From: Haliclona indistincta
Lineage: Eukaryota; Porifera; Demospongiae; Haplosclerida; Chalinidae
Assembly (NCBI GenBank): GCA_964017065.1
Contig: OZ024786.1
Location: 3,821,781-3,885,780 of the forward strand
Reading direction: 5' to 3'
Length of the DNA stretch: 64,000 bases
Shown here piece by piece: positions 1-11,538 of the stretch. Every line of letters begins with the position of its first letter. Position 1 is the first letter of the stretch. Both the position numbers and the translations under genes were made by a program. Below the pieces are notes generated by a model. The model was not told the origin of the DNA, made no database searches, and worked only from the letters and a program-made list of their open reading frames with translations.

Positions 1-135
1 TCTTTAGCAGCAGAAACGTTCGTCTCCTCCACTTGCGGTTCAAGCAATCACGTGGAATGCAATAATGGCAAATGCTGCAACTTGGATCTGATGGACTGCA
101 CTCTAGATGGCAGATCAGAGTGCACAACTTTTGGA
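1..135 (+). pseudogene. Cysteine-rich reading-frame fragment (possible secreted-protein exon)
   Basis: The frame starting at base 1 is open and reads a compact cysteine-rich stretch with motifs such as VECNNGKCC and DCTLDGRSEC. It looks like an extracellular cysteine-rich domain. The frame stays open into the foldback repeat that begins near 133, but from there the codons belong to the repeat, so the coding sense probably ends at the junction. No start codon or splice acceptor lies inside the window. I do not recognise the family. It could be the 3' part of an exon broken by the repeat insertion, or a chance open frame. Confidence 0.3.
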
Positions 136-990
136 ATAGACGTTTTTACCCAGAGAGCTAAAGAATGCAATAATGAGATAATTGACGTGACGTCACAACT
201 GGACTACATCCATCCGCCATTTTGTTACGTTAATACATTATGGCAATGGGGAAAACAGCGTTTTGCGTAGCCGTGTAGCTCTGCAACGTGACTGAATATT
301 CTATTTCTACGGATATCTATGTAAAGTTCAAACTATGCTCTACATAACTCTGAAGAAAACCAGCAGCAAACGCACCCAGACGCCGAGTTACAAGGCTTGC
401 ATACAAGTAGGTGACACTCGTAATAATGGCTGTTTGCTGGCACGCACAGCAGATCACAGTCAGAGCCGTTTGTTAACCAGAGTGCTGTCATGTTTGGATA
501 GTATTACAATAGAATGGACGACGGCTAGGACTACAAGTTTGACAGCAAGTCACCTTCAGGTAGGTCAACCACACCCGCGTCGATTACAAGCACTGCTGTG
601 CATTAGCTGTCGTCCATTCTATCCAAACATGACAGCACTCTGGTTAACAAACGGCTCTGACTGTGATCTGCTGTGCGTGCCAGCAAACAGCCATTATTAC
701 GAGTGTCACCTACTTGTTTGCAAGCCTTGTAACTCGGCGTCTGGGTGCATTTGCTGCTGGTTTTCTTCAGAGTTATGTAGAGCATAGTTTCAACTTTACA
801 TAGATATCAGTAGAAATAGAATATTCGGTCACGTTGCAGAGCTACACGGCTACGCAAAACGCTGTTTTCCCCATTGCCATTATGTATTAACGTAACAAAA
901 TGGCGGATGAATGTACTCCAGTCGTGACGTCACGTATAATTATTGATTACCGCAACATTCCAGCTCTCTGGGTGAAAAGGTCTATTGTAT
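133..990. repeat. Long foldback (inverted-repeat) element, arms about 400 bp
   Basis: Bases about 133-530 are the reverse complement of about 603-990 with few mismatches, separated by a loop of about 70 bp. A peptide frame starting at 335 on the plus strand reappears on the minus strand from 785, which exposes the symmetry. The left arm carries an 11-bp insertion (tattacaatag) near 500-510 that the right arm lacks. A CREB-like TGACGTCA core occurs in both arms (about 187 and 926). Open frames inside are consequences of the palindrome, not genes. It could be a foldback or MITE-type transposon or a hairpin-RNA source. I found no clear target duplication. Confidence 0.9.
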
Positions 991-1233
991 TACACCAGCG
1001 GACCCTTCCTGCAAGCGAAGGGGTTGGGTCTCGCCAGACTACAGGAGAACAAGAGCTAGAGAGAAATCTCATTGATACTGTAACAGCAAAGACTCTTGTA
1101 CACTCATTATTACAAACGGGTACAGAAATGGTCTGCTGTGTTGTTCTAGTGCATACATGTTATGCAAGAATTACCAAGTGGCTGGTAAATTGCACATAAT
1201 ATAAAATGGCAATTTACTTACCTGCTGTCTTAC

Positions 1234-1560
1234 CTTTATTCATGGGGCAGTCTCGGTGGCTAATGCGAACGTGAGAAGTAGAACCACACCTGCACTTTTT
1301 TGTATTTTCTTGCTCAGATATCGAGAAGTTACTGATTGGGTCTACACTGTCATCCTCAGCACATCTCTTATTCATGGGACACTCTCTATGACTAGTTCGT
1401 AAATGAGTAGTAGATCCACACTTGCACCTTTTTTACTAGCGATGATGATAACTGCTCTATCGGGCCCAGACACTGAGGAGCTACTAAGAAGTTCTCTAGC
1501 ACCTGATGAGTCGTCAACTTCAGGGTCATCTTCACCATCCTCCTCTCCGTAGTCATGTTT
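1234..1560 (-). pseudogene. Degraded exon with two tandem CxCGSTxH zinc-knuckle-like motifs
   Basis: On the minus strand this reads an acidic serine-rich segment, then two copies of a motif of form C-x-C-G-S-T-x-H-x4-H-x2-C-P-x-N (KCKCGSTTHLRTSHRECP and KCRCGSTSHVRISHRDCP). It ends at a plausible splice donor at 1233. A one-base shift in the A-run near 1430 separates the acidic segment from the first motif, so the copy looks broken. From memory, this motif accompanies Helitron/PIF1-type and other transposon proteins in invertebrates. That link is recalled, not tested. Confidence 0.5.
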
Positions 1561-1739
1561 GATTTCCTGTTGCTTAACCCATACATGTAAACCATACTAT
1601 GAGATGATCAAGTTAGTGTTTCCTCATGTGAGTGATATGTAATAATAGACAGGTTAGGACAATGGTGTACTTTAATGCTCACAATCTCAAACACAACTGA
1701 TTTCACAGCTACTGAGTTATCCGAAAAGTGACCGAAGTG

Positions 1740-2502
1740 GAAAACAGGACGCGATGGAAGAGGAGGATGAGGTGGAAGATATGCACCTTACAATGTGAGC
1801 TAAGCCTTTTGAACTGGAAAGGCAAGCTTATAATCATTCTAAAGACATTCCGTCTTTGGGAGGCGGTATGCTTGAGCCTGTATTACTACATGCATGATAT
1901 CACACTAATTATGTAAAATGCTGTATTTAACTCCTCCTGCAGATACCTCAATTGCTATTCCTTTGCAAACCAAATTGCCGTTTAAAATAGCTTTACCTAC
2001 CAGTGATTGGGAGCAAATAGTTGATACAGATGAAAAGCTAAGGCATGGATGGTGTGACGTTGTAGCAAACAAACTAGCTGAGTGCAACCCACATTGTTCA
2101 TTCAGATTCAAGAGGGGTTGGGTTCCACAGAGAGATTCAAGAAAGGCTTCTTGTATAATATTGAAGGCTAAAGCATATTGCACATTTATCGATTGCCAGA
2201 TAATTTGTGTAACAGGCATAAAAGTAGGGCAAAACATTGTTCTACAAGTTGTCTTTAGAGGAGAAGTATGCCACAGAAGAGGTGAAAGACGAGCAAGTAG
2301 AATCAAGAGTGCTCAGAGGGATGTAATCAAGGCTGAACTGGCTCACTCTTCTCCATCAGCTCACGGATAAATGGAAGAAAGGGGACAATAACAAAGAAGC
2401 CGGCGTTTCTAGTAAGGTTTTATTGACACTAGATGACAGTGCTGATAAACAAGTGCCGATGGACTTTGACCAGCATCCCAATACGAACACGAGCGTCAAA
2501 TT
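1740..2502 (+). pseudogene. Frameshifted gene of unknown family
   Basis: An acidic leader (about 1740-1795) is followed by a block open in one frame from 1918 to 2370, with a basic and aromatic core (LRHGWCDVVANKLAECNPHC, FRGEVCHRRGERRASR). Near 2345 the coding sense jumps to another frame that stays open to the stop at about 2502 (LLHQLTDKWKKGDNN). The shift plus a stop at about 1796 indicate a decayed gene or several exons with lost boundaries. I do not recognise the family. The setting suggests a transposon-associated protein. Confidence 0.4.
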
Positions 2503-2509
2503 ATAGGGC

Positions 2510-4120
2510 AACAATTATCGTGAAAAATCAACATATCACATATTGTTGTTTATGTTAGTGGTTTATTATGGGGGTAATTTATGGTGATACAGTTGTTATT
2601 GTTTGTACCACAACCACCGAAGTGGGCAGGATCGAGTGGATGATTAATGATATCGATATGTACTTGATAGACAGTGGTGCAGCAGTGAATGCTAATGTAG
2701 TAGGCAGCAGTGAACACTTCACAAGTCACATCTGGCAACGGGCTTATGTTTTATATAGTGCAGTTTGTGATTCATAGCATATATAAAAAAGTATGTAGGT
2801 TAGAATAGACACTAATAATATCGATGAGTGATGCCAAGATAATAAACATTGTAACAACCTAAGAGACAAGGAAAATACTAACACAATATTGCATCTGCTT
2901 AAGCAGTTTGTATTACAATTGTTATACTGCATTCATGAATTCTGCAGAATTCACAAAAGATACATAATAATGGTCCAGAAGAGGCTGATCTGTTATTATG
3001 AAGCTTGACAAAAAGATTATTTTAGGAAAGTGGTGCTGATTTACGTAAAATAAAGGCCCACATGATCCATTGAAGTATGCTCTAATAAATTGTTGCTTAG
3101 AGTGCTGTTCTCGGATGATACTTCAGCAGCAAGCTGCTAACACAAAACAAAGAAATCAGTGAAGCCTGTGCTTGACCGAAAGAGAACTAGTTAATTATAT
3201 GCTCAGTGGGTGGAGCCACGACAGGACATAATAATATACACTGTAACATGTAAATAGGTTGGTTTTCAGGATGAATAACAAGATAGGAAAATTTCCATTT
3301 CCATTTTGAACGTGTGTTCTGAAAACAGCTCAATAATAATTATGTTGACCATCAGCGGTCTGACTCTACATCTTACCATCATAATATTACCAGCAGCAGC
3401 TACAGAACCTGATTGTAAGTTTCACTACGGACACATAAGCTAGGCTCAAAATAATTTTCTCTATAGCTGGCCCTGAGATTATTCAATAAATACAAATCAC
3501 CAGAAACGTCTACTATGTGTCTCATGAAACATCTTAGAGAAGAGAAATTACTTTTAAGGAGTTAAATTTCCCAGTCGAAATGTAACATGCAAGCTGTAAC
3601 ATGTATGCTAACACGACTACTACCATCACAATCTAACAGAAGGAAAATTTAACGTTAAAAGAAAAAAAATAGTAAAAGTGAATTGTAATTTGTACAGTGT
3701 ACACAAGGAATATGATTACTCAATTGAGAAGAAAAATATAAACAAGAAAAACATTGGATATGTAGCAGAATAATCATTAAACAAATAAAATTAATAATTA
3801 TTATGAAATTAGACCTCGAGTACAATAATAAATCTGGCTTATTTTATAATAATGATGTCCTTACACTTGTAAAGTTCATTCCAATATAATTTTAACAGAA
3901 AATTTAGAAATAAATTACAAATTAAGACGATAATATGTACTAGTGACAGTGTAATAAAATGAGCATCATAATCAATAATAATGTTGTGTCAAAAACAATT
4001 ATAATGTACAAATAATTATAATCAAAACTCGAACATTTATACCAAACTATAAATATTGTTTTAATATATAGAGAGAATAACTTATATGATAATATCTTAG
4101 TTTCATAAAAATTAAAGAAA
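2510..4120. other. AT-rich spacer, no supported gene
   Basis: Only short chance open frames are present. The stretch 3640-4120 is strongly AT-rich with poly-A and TAATAA runs. A short segment at about 3205-3225 (gtgggtggagccacgac) resembles the end of the dispersed repeat ending near 6656, suggesting a decayed copy. Confidence 0.5.
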
Positions 4121-4375
4121 TTAACAGTTACAAGCAGTACTGAAGTTACAAGCAGTTAGTAGTGAATTCATTGTTAGAAAGAGGTGGAGCCATCCTGTAA
4201 ACAATAACCAAATTTGAAGTGCAAAGAATCGATAGAGAAATTTCTGTTGAAAGTGTACGAACGTACTTTGTACAATGTCAAAAAGAGAAGGTTTTTTCCT
4301 AATAGTAAAAATCAAGCCGGCTTTGATTTGTTTGTTATTACAGACAAAACCGTTCATCTATTTCAATTCACAATT
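4121..4375 (+). repeat. Dispersed repeat, copy 1 (direct copy at 53888-54165)
   Basis: This segment, which starts with a short internal duplication (gttacaagcagtactgaa followed by gttacaagcagttagtag), recurs in direct orientation at 53888-54165 with small indels. The copy at 53888 lies at the 3' end of a long open frame, so the repeat may be the terminus of a mobile element or the tail of a gene family. Confidence 0.85.
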
Positions 4376-4379
4376 TGAA

Positions 4380-5780
4380 TACATCTAGCATACACAATTT
4401 ATCTAAGCGTCTCAATTCAAAGGAGATCTTGATACTACATCGACAACAAAGTCGCCAATTGTAGGGATACGAAAAGCAAATTACACAGAAAGTTACCTGG
4501 ACCACAAGTAACCGTGGCACAATCTTTATTTTTTCCCTTCTTCACGGTATTTATTTTTTTGGTGATAAAGACCATTATAATTCATCAAGATATTGCATTG
4601 CATATTCACTGTTGTAAAACTGCATCGAAGCATACAACGTTCATCGTTTCGTTCAAACTGATGTGAATCATAAATCATACATACATGTATCTGTTACATT
4701 AGCATTAAGTAATGCTTTTCGTAAAATATTTAATAGTTTCAACGATACTGTCACTGGCCTTTTAGTCATCATCAAGCACATTGGTCATTTTAAGCACATT
4801 GGTTTCCATCTCCAAGAACTCAGTGATGTATACTTTGGTATTTTAAGACCGGGAGGAATCAGATGCGAGAGAAAGAGAAATAGCAATCAGAGTCTTTTTA
4901 AAAATGCTGACCAAAAGTAGTTAAGAATAACTATCTAAAATGGTTGGTAGAGGAAGATATGGTGCATCTTGGTAGGCACAGAAAGTATATGTGTTGTAAA
5001 TTTTCGTATTTCATGACAAACTCCTTTATGTAAGATCAAATGCTGACCGAAGTAAGCTCCAGTAATAAGCGATACATTGATAACTTAGATTCTCGATAGC
5101 TCAAGTCAAGCTTGTTATTAGAAATAACTTGCAAGTTTGAAAAAATGAAACTTCTGAAATGAAAGTTGAAATTTAAACAAAACTGTTGTTTGAGATGTTT
5201 TTGAGGACAAGAAATAATGTTAATAAAAGTATACAATAATTAAAATTTGAAACAAAATTTAATTCTCAATACACAAAATAATTTTTTTGTTATGGCACTA
5301 AGGTATAAGGAGAAAAAAGAAAATAAGACAAAAGTAATAGTTAATTGAAGTACAAACACAATAATTAAAGCAACAAAACTCTTTAGGTAAGACTAAGGTG
5401 TAGGGAAAAAAATAAACAATAATTAAAAGTAAAACTAGACATAAAGGCACATCATCTATAAACTACAAGAATATTCGATCATATCGGTAGTGGCTAAAAC
5501 AAGAAACATGTACAACAAAAGATAATTGTCATAATAATTATCTATCATGATACTACGATGGCTATGCAACTTATCAACAAGTGGTTTTGATGCTTCATTA
5601 ACAAGAAACATTTCCAACAATCCAACATGATGCTCACAATATTCAAGCCTTCAGAATCAAGCCAATATACAGACACAAATTAGTCAACGAGTTGCATGAT
5701 TCTATGTATAGTATTGAATACTAGACCCACAGTATCCCACATATGGCATACTCTACAGACACGATACCAATAAAAATGAA
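4380..5780. other. AT-rich spacer, no supported gene
   Basis: I see no domain, repeat unit or RNA gene here. The small frames (such as 4663-4920) have no recognisable motif or neighbouring splice structure. Confidence 0.4.
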
Positions 5781-5782
5781 GC

Positions 5783-6656
5783 ACCAAAGGTGCAGATGCC
5801 TCGGTGCAGTACAATGTAGCATGTATGGCATTCAATTAGCAGATGCATAATTATGACAGCACGTATATATGCATTCAGTAGATCCACGGAAGGATCAAAA
5901 CAGTAACATGAAAGCATGCAATGTAAGCTGCAGTAGAAACAAGTTAAAGTATACTGCAACAAGACTACTGCACTCATTGCTATGAGAATACTGCTACAAA
6001 TATCAACAAACACAACTATCCACCATTCTACAAACACAGCAACTTCAGATGCATCAGGAGCCATCCATCGCGGGGTTAGCATAACTCTACAACAAAGCTT
6101 CATATACAACTTTCACATGTTCAAAAGCGAGATAATATCATGTTCTACTTGCATTGCAGATGCATGTATACAGGAATTCTGTACAGCAATCACAATGCAG
6201 TGCTTTAGTTAAGCCATCAGAAGCCAATCAGTGCTAACCACAATTCAACTGGGCGTGTCTACAATGTTCATTACAGCACACGCATACCACGAGCGAGATA
6301 GCTTCCATAGCTTGCTTACACGACTTCTCTGGACCTGCGCTGCTATCCTGTAGTACAATTCTAACCTATCAGCTTCTAGGCAGTCAAGTGTGGACAGCTT
6401 TGCCTTTGGAGAAGTTCAGATCGCCAGCAACGGCAAACAAACTAAGCAAACGGCGCCATAACTCTAGAACAAAGCTTTGCATCAAACTTTCGCTAATACA
6501 CAACCGAGATAATGTCGAGTTATACCTGCATTGCAAGTTTCAGAGCTCACCGTTCAGCGCGCGCCGCAAAAATGGTGCAACAGACAGACTGACAGAATGA
6601 CAGAACGACAGACAACGCGATTACAGTATGCCTCGTGGCTCCGCCCACCGAGGCAT
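5783..6656 (-). repeat. Dispersed repeat bounded by gcaccgaggcat-type ends, copy 1
   Basis: Read on the minus strand, the segment between about 5790 and 6260 matches 28050-28330. Shared landmarks include the stretch around cattgtagacacgcccag, a shared cactgcattgtgattgctgt segment and a shared gtttgtagaatggtggatag segment. The distal end at 6629-6656 is itself a hairpin (atgcctcg, 13-base loop, cgaggcat). The part 6380-6610 ends in a run of acag/cgac repeats. Open frames here are not convincing genes. A non-autonomous transposon is the likeliest explanation. Confidence 0.7.
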
Positions 6657-6659
6657 AAT

Positions 6660-9600
6660 AATCAAATATTATAGTGCTAAACCTTATCATGGCATCGTAC
6701 TTGTCCTAGCTAGTGAGATATTGCCATACTGACTGGTGAGTAATACAAATAGGAAGGAGGAAGGCTCATGGGAAACTCAACCACTTCTTCCTATGTGATT
6801 GCAGTACTACCCCTGCACAGACTGATTCAGAGCAGTCTTGAGAATGATCTCTACGTATCTTCAATATCACAGACTAAAAAGGTAGATGTACCTATAGCTC
6901 CTTCTGACAGGCGAAAATATTAAATGTCAACAGGGACCTACTTTGTTATTCACCGGTTGAGGAGAATAACACCTAAAATTTAACAACAATAAAGTGATAC
7001 TGTCAAAAAGGACAATAGGAAAGTATCTGCAGTCATCAGACATAATTGTAGTAGGGTAGAGTGTAAATTATTATCGTTAAACGATTTACAATTTTAAACT
7101 TTATGATGCATGGTAAATTAAAACAAGTTTCTAAAACTTTTACACCCATAATTTTGCCCTAGGAGCTACTGAACCACTCGTACCTTCACTGGCAATGCAC
7201 GGTAGCCCACTCTGCAGTTCTTTCCAACGTTTAAACACAGACTCATTCTGCACCTAGAGTCGAATAGAAGACCAAATAGTCTTAAAATGGTATGCACATG
7301 TATTTCACTTACTGCTAGCTGTACTAATCAAAATACTATTGTTTTTCATACTGAGGTGCAGTCTGCCATGTAGATCTGGCCCACACTACCACTGTCCAGA
7401 ATGCAGCAATGGTATCTTAATGAAGCATGTCTTTACAAAACATTTACAAAAACATGCAGCCTGTCACTCTAGTGATGCTGATAATGGTGTTGAGCTACTA
7501 GCCAAAAAATCAAGATGAGTACTGCTGGAAAGGAGGTGAAAAAGGCATATGCAGCATTTGTGGCGCGAAAACAAGTTGAACCATACTCAAAGTCAGTCTA
7601 AGGAATAGCGAGAGAAACTGTCACGTGATTGAGCACATGTTCAAGTAAGGGAAGCTAGCAGATTCAAGAATGGTAAGGGGTGACCTGTGCTCAATATCTT
7701 TGTCTATGACATCATGAAAATTGAAAAGGTCAAACTGAACAAGATGGCGGAAACACTTGAGTTTAGCTTATTGTGTTTTTTTTTTGTGGTTGACCTCTCT
7801 CTTGCCTCCCAGATTTCTCTGACATTGACACTTACGAGCCAAGTTTGAAACCTCACTCGTGAGTCGAGCACTTTACAAGGACGAGCACTTTGCAAACCGT
7901 GCTATAGGTGAGGTTATTCAACTAGCTAGATGCTATAAGAGGTACATTGTTGTTGCAGGGTCACTTGTAAAAAAATGTACTTAAAAAAACAAATGGACTC
8001 ACTGCTGACCGCCATCACCACAAATGGGGCAAATCCAACAAAGTGTGTTACTACACATCGTACAAAAGATGGCCAAATACAGGTGCGTGATAGATATCAA
8101 TATTGTACTGGTGTATCAGACAAAGTGTAGGTGGATGGTCGTAAAGAATTTCCCCTCATCAAGGTCAAATATATGTCAGCCATGCCTATAGGTTACTTAT
8201 GACAAGGAAGTAAATATGTGAGCTATACTGCATTCAAACTAACATAGTTTTATTCACAAAGAGCAGCTCTTTCGAATGCGATATGCGTTTAGTCAAGAAT
8301 ACGTTCGCTTGCTGCAGAAAACCATTTGTAAAAACAACTCATTTGCATGGCGAGCATTTAGTGCCGTAATAGTTCTTGGACACCAACCAAAATAGCGATT
8401 GCAATTGCTAGTAGCCCAGGAAGTTCATGGCATTTGGAAAGCATGCTGCTTTAGCAGTTAAGCATGAATTTCAAATGGCTATGCTAAATCAATGATGTTC
8501 CATCTATTCAATACGGCACAAGAGAGCTGGCTGTACCGACAGCATTACAGATTGATTCACATGTAAATTTATTTACGACAAAAGTGCTGCTTTCATGTCC
8601 CCTTAGGTATAATCCGGAAAACGTACCACGAAGTAGGTGGGATAGATGTGCTGCTGAGATGAGACAGCGATATGGAATTTATTGTTAGAGTAAGTTAACT
8701 TGTAGCATATAGAGAAAATTTCATCAAGAAGGCACATGTGTACACTTAAAATACTGTCCAGTGATAATGTATAAAACAAATGCATTCAAATACAAATGTG
8801 AACACATTCATAACAAATGCAAGTGCATAATCGCAAACGCGTTTGAAAAAACAAGCACTCTTTCAAGGAGTATGCTGAAGACCTCACTAATACTACTAAG
8901 TGGTGTGCAAGTAAGCACGTAAAGCTTTCACAGTGAAAAAATAGTGTTATTGAATTAGAAATATTTTAGGGCAATTATGGCAGGTACAGTCCAATCTCAG
9001 CAAACGCCTTGGTTACCACTGGAAACAACTCGAACGGCTAAAAGATTCGGCAATTGGCAAATCTATTAATCACTACTCAGATGATGAGGTATACTACACA
9101 TTGTTATGAAAAAACCATTTGCCACATGTATGTACACAGCTGTGTGTATTCCTTTTGCTACATGTATGTACACAGCTGGACAGTCTTGTCAAGCAACTAG
9201 TAGATTTGGTGACTAGCTGCAGTGTTAATGTGATGAAAGACTGAAGTTCCGGCTTGTACATGTAATGTATTACTGTTATGCATGACAGGCATACTGGTCT
9301 AATTTTAATTAAACACCATACACTAAATAAAATGCGATATAAAAGACAATGCACCAGTCCTTTTATCATGAATGATTTACTTATGTCCTACAGAAACATC
9401 GTTCAGATCCTATGAATCTGTATGTGAGCAACTTACCCCGAAACAAAAGTAAGAAAGCGTGAATGCATTCTATTCAAGCATGAATGCACATGGATAATAA
9501 TGCGCAGTGATTACACAACTTTATTGCTTGACCATAGGACTTAGAGGATATGTATTAAACCATAAAATTAAGAATAATGATTAGCACGAACTTTAATCTA

Positions 9601-9660
9601 ACCTACTGGAATCACAGGAGGAGATAGAAGATCTTTTGAAGTTGACGGTGATTTTAGTTT
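6660..9660. other. Spacer without supported genes
   Basis: Nothing here gave a recognisable protein domain on either strand. At 9109-9180 a short local duplication is visible (acatgtatgtacacagctg twice, 46 bp apart). Confidence 0.4.
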
Positions 9661-9672
9661 CACTGGTGGCAC

Positions 9673-10317
9673 TAGCCTCGTCCCCAGGCTCCACCCTCTC
9701 GGCACTATTTTGTTCCGACAGGGAGCCTGGTCGCTAATCTCACGTGATGCGCCTTACCTGTCTACGGAGAGTAGACAGGTAATTAGTGCGCGTGGGCATA
9801 CTAGCCCTGCATGCCCACCATGCCCACGTATTTTGCTAACTCCACCTAATTACGACCGGAACTAGCTACGGCACAGTACAGAGATGGAATCAGACGAATC
9901 GAAGTGGCTGAAGAGTCGATACCAAGAAGCAGCGACTGACGGGCCTGCCCCAAAACGTGTGAAATTCGATTCAATCAAGGAAGAGATGCTGGCTGAATTT
10001 CCTCATAAGTCCTTGAGTGCACTTAACATTCATAGATTCATTGAAGAAAGCTTCCCAAATTCTTTCGCTAAGAGACTTGGTCATTCACGGCACACGCATG
10101 TATTTGGTATTTGTCGTAAAGCGGAAGCAGCTGGAGCTGAAAGCATACCGCGATGTGTGTAACCTGATACCGAAACCTGCTCCGGCACGAGACTAACAAC
10201 CGAATGGCGTGGGTGTGCGGTATGTCCAAGCCCACGCTCATTATCTTCGCTGCGCTCACGTGAGATTAGCGACCAGGCTCTCCGTACAGATAAGTGGAGA
10301 GCCTGGGGACGAGGCTA
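9673..10317 (+). mobile_element. 645-bp TIR element with 8-bp target duplication
   Basis: The ends are inverted (tagcctcgtccccaggct at 9673 and its complement ending at 10317). The 8-bp direct repeat GGTGGCAC lies at 9665-9672 and 10318-10325. A second inverted block (gagcctggtcgctaatctca) lies about 40-55 bp inside each end. An 8-bp duplication is typical of hAT-type insertion, but the terminal sequence is not the classic hAT one, so the superfamily is open. The element is too short for a transposase and carries one small frame at 9884-10162. A related end fragment lies at 38999-39019. Confidence 0.85.
9884..10162 (+). CDS. 92-aa protein with possible RFX-like winged-helix, carried inside a TIR element
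   Basis: The frame starts at an ATG and is flanked by the internal inverted repeats of the surrounding element. The layout resembles an RFX-type winged helix: W8/L9 and Y13 near the start, then LSALNIHRFI and SFPNSFAKRLG followed by HTHVFGI at residues about 49-76. RFX domains have the order W-L...Y, then A-x-F-G-K-L-I-R, F-P, RRLG and YYGI. The basic cluster PKRVKF (about 24-29) could be a nuclear signal. The match is by eye and partial. The protein might be a captured DNA-binding domain, a remnant of the element's own transposase, or an unrelated peptide. Confidence 0.4.
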   Translation: MESDESKWLKSRYQEAATDGPAPKRVKFDSIKEEMLAEFPHKSLSALNIHRFIEESFPNSFAKRLGHSRHTHVFGICRKAEAAGAESIPRCV

Positions 10318-10655
10318 GGTGGCACCACAGATTCCAAATAAACAATTTTTTACAATTATCAAACTTAAATGAAGTACGAATTACAAGAAGTTTCCAAGCA
10401 TTTTACACCAATTATTTTGTCCTATAGGAGCTAGTGAACCATTAATTGTCAAACTGGCAGAAAAGAAAGTGGCAATCCAGAATTATCCAGGTACCTTACA
10501 ATAACTATCATACAACAGGGCGAGAACAATATTCTAGCCATTCAGCTGGCCTATAGCAGCGGAAAATTTGGGCAAATTAAAACTGTGTCGTAAACTCTGC
10601 CCTCGATTGTCGTTGCTATCCTGAAAGGCTGAATCGAGAAAGAACCGAGAAAGAA

Positions 10656-10799
10656 ATGTTCTCTTGCCCGTTTGGTTGTAGAAACCAAAGCTCAAGAAAG
10701 AAGTTCCTGCGGCACATCAAGTTGCTGCATTCAAATCTAAAGAATTATCCTTGCAACATCCGAGGGTGCCGAAAGTCGTTTCGGACCTTCAATAAATAA
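10656..10799 (+). CDS. 47-aa C2H2 zinc-finger exon (partial)
   Basis: From the ATG at 10656 the frame encodes one C2H2 finger (CPFGC then HIKLLH, residues 4-8 and 20-25), then the first half of a second (CNIRGCRKSF, residues 33-42), and stops at TAA in the short aataaataaa run. Such N-terminal finger exons are common at the start of CACTA/Plavaka-like transposase genes in animals. The intact element 1.3 kb downstream also begins with a C2H2 finger, but on the other strand and with a different sequence. The stop cuts the second finger, so this is a fragment or a first exon with an unseen splice. Confidence 0.5.
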   Translation: MFSCPFGCRNQSSRKKFLRHIKLLHSNLKNYPCNIRGCRKSFRTFNK

Positions 10800-10865
10800 A
10801 GTCAATAAATTCTCTGTCAATAAAGTAAGATGGGATGATAATTGCAAACTGTACATTATGAATGG

Positions 10866-11060
10866 TCACAGGAGCGCATAATGAGAGTGAGTGCGGTAAG
10901 AAGGCAGGAGCGCGACACTCCCACGCACTTGATTAAAAACTGCAACTCCACACATGATGGCCGTGTTTCTATAGATAGACTTGTGATAACCGACAGTACG
11001 CGTACGTACAGTTTCGTATTGGATAGAACTGGCCTTCTAGAAGGTAAGAAGCAGCTTTCC
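10866..11060 (+). repeat. Partial copy of the TIR element found at 55759-56550
   Basis: The segment begins caggagcgcataatgaga and continues through a cccacgca-ttgattaaaaa block and a gaactgg-ctagaaggtaag block. These parallel the left end of the 55759-56550 element in order and spacing. The right end is absent, so the copy is truncated, with the 50-bp tandem array following about 130 bp later. Confidence 0.65.
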
Positions 11061-11187
11061 ACTAACCTAGGACAATCATGCTTGTCTGCTAGCTTGAGTA
11101 GATACTGTTAAAGCAAGAAACGAGTCGAATCCGTGAAGGTGGGCCGTCGTGCTGTTTCTCTACAGCTGGTATACGAGCACGTGATAT

Positions 11188-11538
11188 AACACACAGAGAC
11201 CTCAAACAGTGACGACACTTAGCCGATAGTACAATGTAACACACAGAGACCTCAAACAGTGACGACACTTAGCCGATAGTACAATATAACACACAGAGAC
11301 CTCAAACAGTGACAACACTTAGCCGATAGTACAATGTAACACACAGAGACCTCAAACAGTGACGACACTTAGCCGATAGTACAATATAACACACAGAGAC
11401 CTCAAACAGTGACGATACTTAGCCGATAGTACAATATAACACACAGAGACCTCAAACAGTGACGATACTTAGCCGATAGTACAATATAACACACAGTGAC
11501 CTCAAACAGTGACAACACTTAGCCGATAGTACAATGTA
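11188..11538 (+). repeat. Tandem array, seven 50-bp units
   Basis: The landmark acacagagac recurs at 11191, 11241, 11291, 11341, 11391 and 11441, with acacagtgac at 11491: an exact 50-bp period with single-base variants (gacgacact, gacaacact, gacgatact; acaatg or acaata). There are no unique spacers, so it is a minisatellite and not a CRISPR-like array. Confidence 0.97.

Noticed and set aside
335..787. 150-codon frame near the left edge
   Set aside because: It lies over both arms of the foldback, and its first half reappears on the opposite strand. Explained by the palindrome.
11188..11538. CRISPR-like regular array
   Set aside because: The 50-bp units follow one another directly with no unique spacers, and the host is eukaryotic.
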